From: Clostridium gasigenes
GTDB lineage: Bacteria; Bacillota; Clostridia; Clostridiales; Clostridiaceae
Reading direction: 5' to 3'
Assembly (NCBI RefSeq): GCF_900104115.1
Contig: NZ_FNJM01000004.1
Coordinates: 181,792-245,791 of the forward strand
Length of the DNA stretch: 64,000 nucleotides
Shown here in pieces: positions 36,052-44,657 of the stretch. The notes below the pieces were generated by a model. That model saw nothing but the letters and a program-made list of their open reading frames with translations. It was not told the DNA's origin and did not search any database. The translations under genes were made by a program, and so were the position numbers. Within the stretch, counting starts at the first letter, position 1, and each line of letters begins with the position of its first letter.

Positions 36052-37266
36052 ATGAAAATTTTTTTAGCAAGACAAGCTATTTATAATAAAAATACAAAAA
36101 TAGTTGCATATGAAATTCTATATAGAAATTCTTTGAAAAATACATTTGATAAAAATCAAAAACAAGAAGAAGCAACATATAAAGTTATGCAAAATATATC
36201 ATCTTTTGGATTAAATATTTTAACAAAGAATAAACTAGCTTTTATTAATTTTCCGGAAGAAGTTATCAATAGTAATATGGCAACGTTGTTACCACCGGAT
36301 AAAGTAATAATTGAAGTGCTAGAAACTGTAGAACCAACAAAAGAAATAATTGCAAATTTAAAGTTTTTAAGACATAAAGGCTATACCATAGCTTTAGATG
36401 ATATAAGTACATATAAACAAGTAGAAGGTTTTTTAGGAGTTATAGATATTGTTAAAATAGATTATAAACTATCAAATAAAGCTGAAAGAATAAATATTAT
36501 AAAAAAATTAAAAAATAAGAATATTAAAATGCTAGCAGAAAAAATAGAAACAGAAAATGAAATGATTGAGGCAAAGATTCTAGGTTTTGATTATTTTCAG
36601 GGATATTATTTTAGTAAACCAACAGTAATGGAAAGTGAAGATATTGCAGCAAAAAATAGAACAATATTTTATGTAATAATAGAGCTTATGAAAGAAGATT
36701 ATGATATTAATAGAATGGAAAACTTAATTAAGTCTGATATAGGGTTAACGTATAAGTTTATTAAGTTTATAAATTCAGCTTATTTTAGTTTTATTCAAGA
36801 AGTTTCTTCAATAAAGAATGCAGTAATGCTTATTGGAGCAAATGAATTAAGAAAGTGGCTGTGTATAATTTCAATTTCGGAAATGAATTCAAATATAGGA
36901 GAAGAACATGCAAATAATATAATTATTAGAGCTAGAATGTGTGAACTAATATCAGAAAATAAAGGATATAATGATAAAGACTTAGCATTTATGGTAGGAT
37001 TATTTTCAGATATTCATATGTTAATGGATAAGTCATTGATTGATGTTGTAGAGGAACTTCCAATTGGGAAGGAAGGAAAAGCTGCTTTGCTTGGAGAAGA
37101 TAATATTTATAGTGATATTCTTAATTTAGTAATTGCTTATGAAAACATGGATGAAGAAAAGATTCAAATTATATCAAGTAAGACTAAAGTAAATATAGAT
37201 AAATTAGGGGAAATTTATTTAGCATCAATTGAATGGGGTTCAAAGTTGTTAAATATTAATAGATAA
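36052..37266 (+). CDS. EAL-HDOD signalling protein (YuxH-like c-di-GMP phosphodiesterase family)
   Basis: The 404-residue protein has an EAL-type domain (residues 1 to about 195) and an HDOD domain (about 200-395). In the EAL part the residues that hold metal and c-di-GMP are mostly recognisable: Glu21 in YEILYRN, Asn66 in FINFPEE, Glu88 in IIEVLE, Asp116-Asp117 in ALDDIST, Lys135 in VKIDYK, and Gln183 in YFQGYYF. Loop 6 reads DDIST rather than DDFGTG, so activity is uncertain. HDOD domains couple such proteins to signal cascades. The ATG follows AAGGAGG. The gene is monocistronic. Confidence 0.85.
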   Translation: MKIFLARQAIYNKNTKIVAYEILYRNSLKNTFDKNQKQEEATYKVMQNISSFGLNILTKNKLAFINFPEEVINSNMATLLPPDKVIIEVLETVEPTKEIIANLKFLRHKGYTIALDDISTYKQVEGFLGVIDIVKIDYKLSNKAERINIIKKLKNKNIKMLAEKIETENEMIEAKILGFDYFQGYYFSKPTVMESEDIAAKNRTIFYVIIELMKEDYDINRMENLIKSDIGLTYKFIKFINSAYFSFIQEVSSIKNAVMLIGANELRKWLCIISISEMNSNIGEEHANNIIIRARMCELISENKGYNDKDLAFMVGLFSDIHMLMDKSLIDVVEELPIGKEGKAALLGEDNIYSDILNLVIAYENMDEEKIQIISSKTKVNIDKLGEIYLASIEWGSKLLNINR

Positions 37267-37309
37267 TTTATTAATAGATAATTTATTCATGTAATATTTA
37301 AAAAAAGCT

Positions 37310-37337
37310 TTGTTTTTAAAAGGAATTATACTATAAT
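37310..37337 (+). promoter_or_regulatory. Sigma-A-like promoter of the small Cys protein
   Basis: TTGTTT at 37310-37315, a 16-base spacer and TATAAT at 37332-37337. Transcription from near 37344 means the upstream in-frame ATG at 37344 would be leaderless, supporting the start at 37380. Confidence 0.55.
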
Positions 37338-37379
37338 GTATCTATGATTTCGGTTTCAATGGGGATTGGGGGGAGTTTT

Positions 37380-37598
37380 ATGAGTAAGTGTCCATTTTGG
37401 TCAACAAAAAAAGAAAGGGTTAATTGTTATGATGAGTGTCCAATGAATGGAATGGTCTCACAAAAAGAGGCGTGTCCGTTTAAAAAGGTTTTAGACGAAA
37501 CTAAAATAGCATATAAGGATATAGAAAATGAAAATTTTGCATATTCACAAGAAAAGCATGGAGAGTATGATTTTTTTAAGAAAATGAGTAGTTATTAA
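37380..37598 (+). CDS. Small Cys-motif protein (CPFW...CP...CPFK)
   Basis: The 72-residue protein starts MSKCPFWS and carries five Cys in KCPFWSTKKERVNCYDECP and EACPFKKV, a spacing that could hold a metal or Fe-S cluster. The C-terminal third is polar. I do not know the family. I set the start at the ATG preceded by GGGGGGAG at 37380; the frame is open 12 codons further upstream, but the promoter lies against that. It is monocistronic with its own promoter and terminator. Confidence 0.65.
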   Translation: MSKCPFWSTKKERVNCYDECPMNGMVSQKEACPFKKVLDETKIAYKDIENENFAYSQEKHGEYDFFKKMSSY

Positions 37599-37635
37599 AA
37601 GTGGTGTATCTCAACTAGAGATACACTGCTTTTGC
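37598..37635 (+). terminator. Rho-independent terminator
   Basis: AGTGGTGTATCTC pairs with GAGATACACTGCT (one G-T) around AACTA, then TTTTGCTT. Confidence 0.8.
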
Positions 37636-37778
37636 TTATGTACAGATTTATAAAAATTAAATAATTAATAGTATAAAACTATTGTGAACTTTAATACTAA
37701 GAATAACTTAAATTGTTATTTTCTTTCGGCACCCTAATCTAGAAAATAGTCAATGCTAGTAATCAATAAGGAGACTTT

Positions 37779-39770
37779 ATGGAAGTTAAATTAGATAAAT
37801 ATCAAAAAGAAGCTGTTTATATAAAAGAAAAGAATGTACTGGTAGTTGCAGCGCCAGGTTCTGGTAAGACTACAGTAATAATAAATAGGGTTAATCATTT
37901 AGTTATAGATTTAAAGGTGAAAATAGGTAATATAATAGTTATAACTTTTACTAGAGCTGCAGCTGATAATATGAGAAATAGATACAAGAACTTATTTAAT
38001 AGAGATAAGTCACCTTTTTTTGGGACTTTTCATGGATTGTTTTATAAAATACTTTTAAAGGAAGGATATAATATAGCAATTATTGAAGGTGGAATATCCC
38101 ATAGAATAGTTAAAGCAGTACTAGCGAAGTATTCAGATGAAGTTAGTGAAGATAAAATAAAAGAAGTTTTAAATAATATTTCTACATTTAAAACATCTCT
38201 TATGGAAAGAGGGAACTTTATACCGTCCATAAGTAATGATATTTTCGATGAATGCTATGAAGGGTATGAAGGATATAAGAAAAAAAATCAACTTTGGGAT
38301 TTTGATGATTTATCAATTAAAGTAATAGAATTATTTCAAAATAATAAAAGTATCTTAAAAAAGTATAAAGATATATTTAACTATGTTTTAGTTGATGAGT
38401 TTCAAGATTGTGATGATATTCAAGTTAATTTTTTAAAGTTGATTAATGAGAATAATGAACTGTTTGCAGTTGGAGATGAAGATCAATGCATTTATTCATT
38501 TAGAGGATCAAGGCCGGAATACATGGTAACTTTCAAAGAATTATTTCCTAAGGGCAAAAAGGTATATTTATCTATAAATTATAGAAGTAAACAAAATATA
38601 GTTGAAAATTCAAAGTATGTAATTGAAAATAATGAAAATAGAAATAAAAAAGAAATTAAGGCGTTTAATGAAAGTGATGGGATAATAAAATATTCAAAGC
38701 CTTACAGCGAAACAATGCAAGGTGAAGAAATTGCTACGATTGTGAAAGAATCTTATGATAATATAACTGAAAATGCAGTGTTATATAGAACTAATATGGA
38801 AGCTAGAAGCATAATAGATGTTTTTACAAAAAGAAAAATAGAATTTATCTTATTGGATAAAGGATATAATTTCTTTGAACATTTCATATGCAAAGATATT
38901 TTAAGTTATCTTAGATTGGCTATTGATATAAAAGATAAGGCTAGCTTTGTACATGTTATAAATAAACCATTTAGATATATAAGTAAAAGCAGTCTTGAAA
39001 GTGTTAAATCAAGTTTTGAAGATAACAATCCTTTTGATATTCTTATAAATAAAAAAGATACTCCACCTTTTCAAGCTAAAAAGCTAAATGATTTAAAAAA
39101 GGAAATTCAATATTTAAATAAACTATCTCTAGGATCTGCAATTCAGTATATAATTTCTGATCTTAAATATAGTGAGTATTTAAAAAACTATGGTGAAAAA
39201 TATAATCAAAGTATAGATGACTTAGAGGATGTTTTAGAGGAATTTAAAAGTGCAGCAGAAGGTCTTAGAACAATAATAGAACTATTTGGACATGTTGAAA
39301 ATGTTAAGGAACAAATAGAGAAAAGTAAGGGTAATAAAGAGGGCGTAATTCTTTCAACTATACATGGGGTAAAAGGAATGGAATTTAAAAATGTATTTAT
39401 GATAAATTGCGCAGAAGAAACATTGCCACATAAATCCTCAATAGAAAAAAATTTAGAAGAGGAAAGGCGATTGTTCTATGTTGGAATTACAAGAGCAATA
39501 AATAACTTATATCTTTATTCGCCAAAAACAATAAGAGGACAATTTAAAGAATCATCAAGATTTATAGCAGAAGGAAACTTTAGCAAAGAATCGGAAGTGG
39601 ATCATTATGGATTGAAAATCGGAGATTATATTCATCATAGAACTCATGGTGATGGAAAGGTAGAAAATATTGAAGGCGATAAGGTTCGTATAAACTTTGA
39701 TGTAGATATTATAAGATCTTTTTCATTAAAGGTTTTAATGGAAAATAATTTAATAATAATTGTAAGTTAA
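37779..39770 (+). CDS. UvrD/PcrA-like superfamily I DNA helicase (compact form)
   Basis: The 663-residue ATPase has a Q motif (LDKYQKEAV), Walker A VAAPGSGKTTV near residue 25, motif Ia VITFTRAAADNMRNR, motif II VLVDEFQDC, motif III GDEDQCIYSFRGSRPEY, motif IV LSINYRS, motif V STIHGVKGMEFK and motif VI EEERRLFYVGITRA. It should unwind DNA 3' to 5' in repair or replication restart. Compared with PcrA (about 720-740 residues) it is short. It ends in a Tudor-like domain (IGDYIHHRTHGDGKVENIEG) like the RNA polymerase-binding end of PcrA. A separate longer PcrA may exist elsewhere. The ATG follows AAGGAGAC. Confidence 0.87.
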   Translation: MEVKLDKYQKEAVYIKEKNVLVVAAPGSGKTTVIINRVNHLVIDLKVKIGNIIVITFTRAAADNMRNRYKNLFNRDKSPFFGTFHGLFYKILLKEGYNIAIIEGGISHRIVKAVLAKYSDEVSEDKIKEVLNNISTFKTSLMERGNFIPSISNDIFDECYEGYEGYKKKNQLWDFDDLSIKVIELFQNNKSILKKYKDIFNYVLVDEFQDCDDIQVNFLKLINENNELFAVGDEDQCIYSFRGSRPEYMVTFKELFPKGKKVYLSINYRSKQNIVENSKYVIENNENRNKKEIKAFNESDGIIKYSKPYSETMQGEEIATIVKESYDNITENAVLYRTNMEARSIIDVFTKRKIEFILLDKGYNFFEHFICKDILSYLRLAIDIKDKASFVHVINKPFRYISKSSLESVKSSFEDNNPFDILINKKDTPPFQAKKLNDLKKEIQYLNKLSLGSAIQYIISDLKYSEYLKNYGEKYNQSIDDLEDVLEEFKSAAEGLRTIIELFGHVENVKEQIEKSKGNKEGVILSTIHGVKGMEFKNVFMINCAEETLPHKSSIEKNLEEERRLFYVGITRAINNLYLYSPKTIRGQFKESSRFIAEGNFSKESEVDHYGLKIGDYIHHRTHGDGKVENIEGDKVRINFDVDIIRSFSLKVLMENNLIIIVS

Positions 39771-39928
39771 GAAGATGAAAGAAAACAACAAATTATTTGC
39801 AAAAAGTCCTTTATGTAATGATTTTTCATTTTTATAAAAGGTGTACAAATAAGACTTTACACTTTGTGTTCAAAGAAGTATATTAGATAATAGTAAGTCA
39901 TATTAAAAAGAATGTGAGGTAAAATCAT

Positions 39929-40117
39929 ATGAATAAACAAGAAGAGAAAGAATTAAGAGCAGAGATTAAGGAAGAAATTATAAAATATACAGTGAAATCT
40001 GAAGGTGTTTTACAAGTTGAGTTTGAAGAATATATATTAGAATTAGAGTTAGAAACTAAAGATGTAACTATAGATAAGATTATAGAAAAAATTATTGAAG
40101 ACATGGATGAAGAATAG
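39929..40117 (+). CDS. Small acidic hypothetical protein
   Basis: The 62-residue protein is almost wholly charged (about half Glu, Lys and Asp), probably forming helices and one beta hairpin (VLQVEFEEYILELELETK). There is no Cys, membrane segment or known motif. It has a plausible ribosome site (TGTGAGGT) and consistent codon use. It sits between a helicase and an FtsA-like gene with about 160 bases on each side, so operon membership is unclear. Confidence 0.5.
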   Translation: MNKQEEKELRAEIKEEIIKYTVKSEGVLQVEFEEYILELELETKDVTIDKIIEKIIEDMDEE

Positions 40118-40284
40118 TGGGAAATACAGTAGGGTATCGTAAGATAGCCTATTTTTATACCTATAATTTCATAATTAGCTAAAGAAACCTAGTAATTGAT
40201 TGAATGTTAAAACTTTATACGATATAATTTTAGTAGGTTTATAGAATTATATAGACCTACTATCTTAATAAAGAAGGTAAAAGA

Positions 40285-42261
40285 ATGAATAATAATGATA
40301 TGAAATTTGCACTTGATATAGGGACAAGATCCATGATAGGTACCTTAGGTGTGGTTAAAGAAGATAAATTTGAAGTTATATGCGAGAAATATTTAGAACA
40401 CGAAGAAAGAGCAATGATTGATGGTCAAATTCATGATATAGATCTTGTGGCAAAAGGAGTAAATATTATTCTTAAGCAAGTTGAAGAAGAAGTAGGATTT
40501 AAAGTAGATCAAGTTTCAATTGCAGCTGCGGGACGATTTTTGAAGACCATTAACTCTAAGGGAACAATGGATTTAAATATAGAAGAAGAGATAACAAAAG
40601 ATATTATCAGAAGCTTAGAACTTACAGCAGTAAAGAAAGCTGAAGAAAAAATTAATAGAACTACAAACGGGAAATTATATTGTGTAGGTTATTCAGTTAC
40701 TAATTATTACTTAAATGGATTTTTGATTTCTAATTTAATAGGTCATAAGGGAGAATCAGTTGGAGTAGAGGTTATAGCTACATTTCTACCGAGGTCAGTT
40801 GTAGATTCATTATATACAGTTATGAAGAAAGTAGGTCTTAGAGTTAACAATTTAACATTAGAACCAATTGCTGCTATTGAAGCTGTAGTTCCTAAAAAAT
40901 TGAGGCTTCTAAATATAGCATTAATAGATATTGGTGCAGGAACATCAGATATAGCAATTAGCTCAAATGAGACTATTTCATCATTTGGAATGGTTCCACA
41001 AGCTGGAGATAAAGTAACAGAAGCTATAGCCCAAGAATATTTAGTAGACTTTAATACTGCTGAAAATATGAAAAGGCGAATAGGAATTGATGAAGAAATT
41101 ACATATACAGATGTTTTAGGATTTGAAAATTCTATTAAATCTGAAAATATAAAAAAAACAATAGAAGCAGTTGTTAAGAAAATTGCACAAAGCATAGGGA
41201 GTAAAGTGAAGGAACTAAATGGTAATAAACCACCAAGTGCAATATTCTTAGTTGGTGGGGGAGCACATACTCCAGGTCTTATTGAACAAATAAGTGAAGT
41301 TGTAAATTTACCACTTCAAAGAATTGCAATAAAAGATAGAACGGCTGTAATAGACTGTATTAGTAATAATGGACTTGGATCAGCGGGAGTAACAGTACTT
41401 GGAATTGCATTAGTAGCACTTAAAAATGCAGGAAATGATTTTATAGATATTATTCTAAATGGATCACCAATAAGCATGTTTAATTCTCATGAACATACTA
41501 TAATGGACGTGCTACTGCAAGCTGGTATTAACCCATCTATGCTTATTGCTAAAAAAGGAAAAAATATAAGATATACTTTAAATAAAAATAAACGAATAGC
41601 ATTTGGGGAAAAAGGGGAAAATCCAGTTATAGAGCTTAATAAAACATTAGCAGCACTAGATTATAAGGTTAAAGAAGGTGCAAAAATTAATATTATATTT
41701 GCGAAAAATGGAAAAGATGCAAAACCAAAAGTTATGGAACAAATTAAAGAGTTCATGAGTATAAGTATTTATATAAATGATGAGATTATAAACATTGAAC
41801 CAAAGGCTTTCATAAATAATAAAAGTGTTAAATTAGATGAGTTTATAAAAAATGATGATGTTGTTAAGATAATAATGCCTAAAACCATAGGCGATATTAA
41901 AAAGTATATACTTAATAAAGAAACATCATTATATAAATCAGGAATATGTTTAGAAAAAGAATATAAATTAATAGATGGAGAAAGGTTAACTACTAGTAAA
42001 GATGTAATAACTACTATAAATCCCAAAATATATATTGATAAAGATAGAGATAACTATTTAGATATAGTTGTTACTGTTAATTCAGAAAAAGTTATTCTAA
42101 CCGGAAAACAAGAATATATATTTGTAGACATATTTAATTTTATAGACTTTGATTTAAAATCAGCAAATGGGACAATTAATCTTAAACTAAATGAAGAGAA
42201 TGCAAGCTATACGGATAAAATCAAAAATCAAGATATAATAAAAGTATTCTGGAGCAATTAG
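40285..42261 (+). CDS. FtsA-like actin-fold ATPase with a long beta-rich C-terminal extension
   Basis: The 658-residue protein starts with an FtsA/PilM-type actin fold: FALDIGTRSMIGTLG (phosphate 1), an SHS2-like region (VDQVSIAAAGRFLKTI), ALIDIGAGTSDIAIS (phosphate 2) and ILVGGGAHTPGL-type adenosine motif as FLVGGGAHTPGLIEQI. After residue 400 come about 260 residues with several short beta-grasp-like units, each opening with an IxVN or IYIND pattern, and a striking end (YIFVDIFNFIDFDL, YTDKIKNQDIIKVFW). This is longer than true FtsA (about 420) and lacks its amphipathic membrane tail. It is probably a clostridial FtsA relative of unknown job. The M20 gene follows by 14 bases. Confidence 0.72.
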   Translation: MNNNDMKFALDIGTRSMIGTLGVVKEDKFEVICEKYLEHEERAMIDGQIHDIDLVAKGVNIILKQVEEEVGFKVDQVSIAAAGRFLKTINSKGTMDLNIEEEITKDIIRSLELTAVKKAEEKINRTTNGKLYCVGYSVTNYYLNGFLISNLIGHKGESVGVEVIATFLPRSVVDSLYTVMKKVGLRVNNLTLEPIAAIEAVVPKKLRLLNIALIDIGAGTSDIAISSNETISSFGMVPQAGDKVTEAIAQEYLVDFNTAENMKRRIGIDEEITYTDVLGFENSIKSENIKKTIEAVVKKIAQSIGSKVKELNGNKPPSAIFLVGGGAHTPGLIEQISEVVNLPLQRIAIKDRTAVIDCISNNGLGSAGVTVLGIALVALKNAGNDFIDIILNGSPISMFNSHEHTIMDVLLQAGINPSMLIAKKGKNIRYTLNKNKRIAFGEKGENPVIELNKTLAALDYKVKEGAKINIIFAKNGKDAKPKVMEQIKEFMSISIYINDEIINIEPKAFINNKSVKLDEFIKNDDVVKIIMPKTIGDIKKYILNKETSLYKSGICLEKEYKLIDGERLTTSKDVITTINPKIYIDKDRDNYLDIVVTVNSEKVILTGKQEYIFVDIFNFIDFDLKSANGTINLKLNEENASYTDKIKNQDIIKVFWSN

Positions 42262-42275
42262 TTTAGGGAGGGAAC

Positions 42276-43460
42276 ATGATTAATTTCAAAGAAGAAGCAA
42301 ATACTATAAAAGAAGAGCTAATAATAATTAGAAGAGAACTTCATAAGTATCCTGAAATAGGAATGGAAGAATTTAAAACACGAGAGCTAATAAAAACATT
42401 TTTAAAAGATGAGGGAATACCTTTTATAGAGGTTGCTAAAACTGGAGTTTGTGGAATTATAAAGGGCGAAAAACCAGGACCAATTAAAACCATAGCACTT
42501 AGAAGTGACATAGATGGGTTGCCAATGGATGATAAAAAGACTTGTGATTACTCATCAAAGATAAATGGAAGAATGCATGCTTGTGGACATGATGCTCATA
42601 TAGCCATACTCCTAGGCGTTGCAAAAATTTTAAATAAGAATAGAAATTTTTTCAGTGGAAATGTGAAACTTTTTTTTGAACCAGCAGAAGAAACAGTGGG
42701 TGGTTCAAGGTTTATGATAGAAGAAGGGGTTTTAGAAAATCCAAGTGTTGATGTGATTTGTGGATTACATGTAGAAGAAACTATAGAATGTGGAAAAATA
42801 ATGGTCAAAAGTGGTGTTGTTAATGCATCATCTAATCCCTTTAAAATAAAAATAAAGGGATCAGGTGGTCATGGAGCTTATCCTCATACCACGGTAGACC
42901 CTATTGTCATAGCAAGTAGCGTAGTGCTTGCTATTCAAAATATTATAAGTCGGGAAGTTAATGCTGCAAACCCAGCAGTTATAACAATTGCTTCAATTCA
43001 TGGGGGGAAGGCTCAAAATGTAATCCCAGAAGAGGTTAATATAAAAGGGATTATAAGAACACTAATAAAAGAAGACAGAGAGTTTATAAAAAATAGAGTA
43101 GTAGAAGTAGTTGAAGGTGTTTGTAAATATTCAAGAGGAACCTGCGAAATTGAAATAGAAGATTCGTACCCATCTCTTTATAATGATGATAATATGGTTA
43201 GTATTTTAAAGAGGTCCGCAGAAACTATAATAGGTAATGAAAATATTTTAAATCAGGAAAATATCAAGATGGGAGTGGAGAGCTTTGCATATTTTGCAGA
43301 ACAGAGACCTTCGGTATTTTATTTCCTAGGTACTGGGAATAATGAAAAACACACGAGTTATCCAGCCCATAGTAGCCTTTTTGATATAGATGAGGATGCA
43401 ATTGCGGTAGGAATAGCTATTCAATGTCAGTTAGTGTCGAATTATTTGACAATAACTTAA
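42276..43460 (+). CDS. M20-family metal-dependent amidohydrolase (hippurate/IAA-amino acid hydrolase type)
   Basis: The 394 residues open with RRELHKYPEIGMEEFKT, the signature of M20D hydrolases. Metal ligands are visible in RMHACGHDAHI (Cys103 and His105), FEPAEETVGG (catalytic Glu pair), CGLHVEE (His) and the C-terminal YPAHSSLFDID (His). A dimerisation lid domain begins at SSNPFKIKIKGSGGHGAYP. It should cleave N-acyl amino acids or similar amides in the cytoplasm; the substrate is not readable. The gene follows the FtsA-like gene by 14 bases with AGGGAGGG as ribosome site. Confidence 0.88.
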   Translation: MINFKEEANTIKEELIIIRRELHKYPEIGMEEFKTRELIKTFLKDEGIPFIEVAKTGVCGIIKGEKPGPIKTIALRSDIDGLPMDDKKTCDYSSKINGRMHACGHDAHIAILLGVAKILNKNRNFFSGNVKLFFEPAEETVGGSRFMIEEGVLENPSVDVICGLHVEETIECGKIMVKSGVVNASSNPFKIKIKGSGGHGAYPHTTVDPIVIASSVVLAIQNIISREVNAANPAVITIASIHGGKAQNVIPEEVNIKGIIRTLIKEDREFIKNRVVEVVEGVCKYSRGTCEIEIEDSYPSLYNDDNMVSILKRSAETIIGNENILNQENIKMGVESFAYFAEQRPSVFYFLGTGNNEKHTSYPAHSSLFDIDEDAIAVGIAIQCQLVSNYLTIT

Positions 43461-43526
43461 ATTAATATTAATCTATAAGAATGGGAAAATATAAATTAGA
43501 GTATAAAATGCTAGGAGTGATTTAGT

Positions 43527-44498
43527 TTGATAATAGGAATAGGTACAAATGAAGCAGGCCAAAGATTAGATAAATTTTTAAGAAAGTTATTAACGGATGT
43601 TCCGCTAAGCGCTATTTTTAAAGCTTTAAGAAAAGGTGATATTAGAATTAACGGTAAAAAGCAAAAAGAAAATTATGCTCTACAGTTAAATGATATTATA
43701 GAAATAAAATATTTAAAAAGTAATCAAGAAGAAATAAACAAAAAGCCTAAGTTTATAAAAGTAGATGCCACAGGAATGAAGATAATATATGAAGATGATA
43801 ATCTTATAGTTGTTGAAAAATGGCCAGGAGTATTAATACATCCAGATCAAAAGAGTGAAGAACCAACTCTAACTGATTTTGTATTATCATACTTAAATGA
43901 AAAGGGAGCATACCTTCCAGATAAAGAAGTTACATTTACTCCAGCATCATGTAATAGATTAGATAGAAATACTTCTGGAATAGTTATGTTTGGTAAAACT
44001 TTTGAAGGTTTAAGAACATTAAATGAAATGATTAGAGAGAGAAAAGTTGAAAAATACTATATGACTCTAGTTACAGGAAAAGTTAAAGATGGAATATACA
44101 CAGGATATATTAAAAAGAATGAAGATGTAAATATATCAAAAGTATATGATGAAGAAATTCCAAATTCAAAAAAAATAGCTATGGAAGTTAAGACAATTCA
44201 AACTAATACAGCATATTCATTAGTGGAAATTGATTTAATAACAGGTAGAAGTCATCAAATAAGAGCACACATGGCTCATTTAGGTCATGGCGTTATTGGA
44301 GACAATAAATATGGAGATAAAAAACTAAATTCATTCTTTGCTAGTAAGTTTGGTTTAAATTATCAATTCCTTTATGCTTATAAACTAATATTTAGAGATG
44401 CACCAGGAAAAATGGAGTATTTAAATAATAAAACAGTTGCAGCAGCTTTACCTCCAATATTTAAGAAAATAAAAACAGACGTATTTAAATTTAGATAA
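43527..44498 (+). CDS. RluA-family 23S rRNA/tRNA pseudouridine synthase
   Basis: The 323-residue enzyme has an N-terminal S4 RNA-binding domain (RLDKFLRKLLTDVPLSAIFK ... IRINGKKQ) and a pseudouridine synthase domain with the catalytic Asp146 in CNRLDRNTSGIVMFGKT. It also has VEKWPGVLIHPD and TGRSHQIRAHMAHLGHGVIGD, all typical of the RluC/RluD group. It should convert uridines in 23S rRNA; the exact target is not predictable. The start is a TTG after CTAGGAGTG. A dispersed repeat copy lies immediately downstream. Confidence 0.9.
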   Translation: MIIGIGTNEAGQRLDKFLRKLLTDVPLSAIFKALRKGDIRINGKKQKENYALQLNDIIEIKYLKSNQEEINKKPKFIKVDATGMKIIYEDDNLIVVEKWPGVLIHPDQKSEEPTLTDFVLSYLNEKGAYLPDKEVTFTPASCNRLDRNTSGIVMFGKTFEGLRTLNEMIRERKVEKYYMTLVTGKVKDGIYTGYIKKNEDVNISKVYDEEIPNSKKIAMEVKTIQTNTAYSLVEIDLITGRSHQIRAHMAHLGHGVIGDNKYGDKKLNSFFASKFGLNYQFLYAYKLIFRDAPGKMEYLNNKTVAAALPPIFKKIKTDVFKFR

Positions 44499-44543
44499 AA
44501 ATTTAAGATGTTATAAGATATTAGGGTTATATAAATATTTTGG

Positions 44544-44602
44544 GAAGGCATCTGAAAAATTAGACTAGTATATTTACTAGTTATTTTTTCAAGATGTCTA
44601 AA
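44544..44602. repeat. Dispersed palindromic intergenic repeat, best-preserved copy
   Basis: Left arm AGGCATCTGAAAAATTAGAC and TAGTATA, then TTTACTAGTTATTTTTTC and AAGATGTCTAAA. The arms pair along nearly their whole length to give one long hairpin with a few mismatches, apparently the complete unit of about 57 bases. Confidence 0.8.
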
Positions 44603-44657
44603 TATAAAGAGAATGGGAATTTATTTTTAGAACTTTGGCAAGATAAGGGGATTCATT

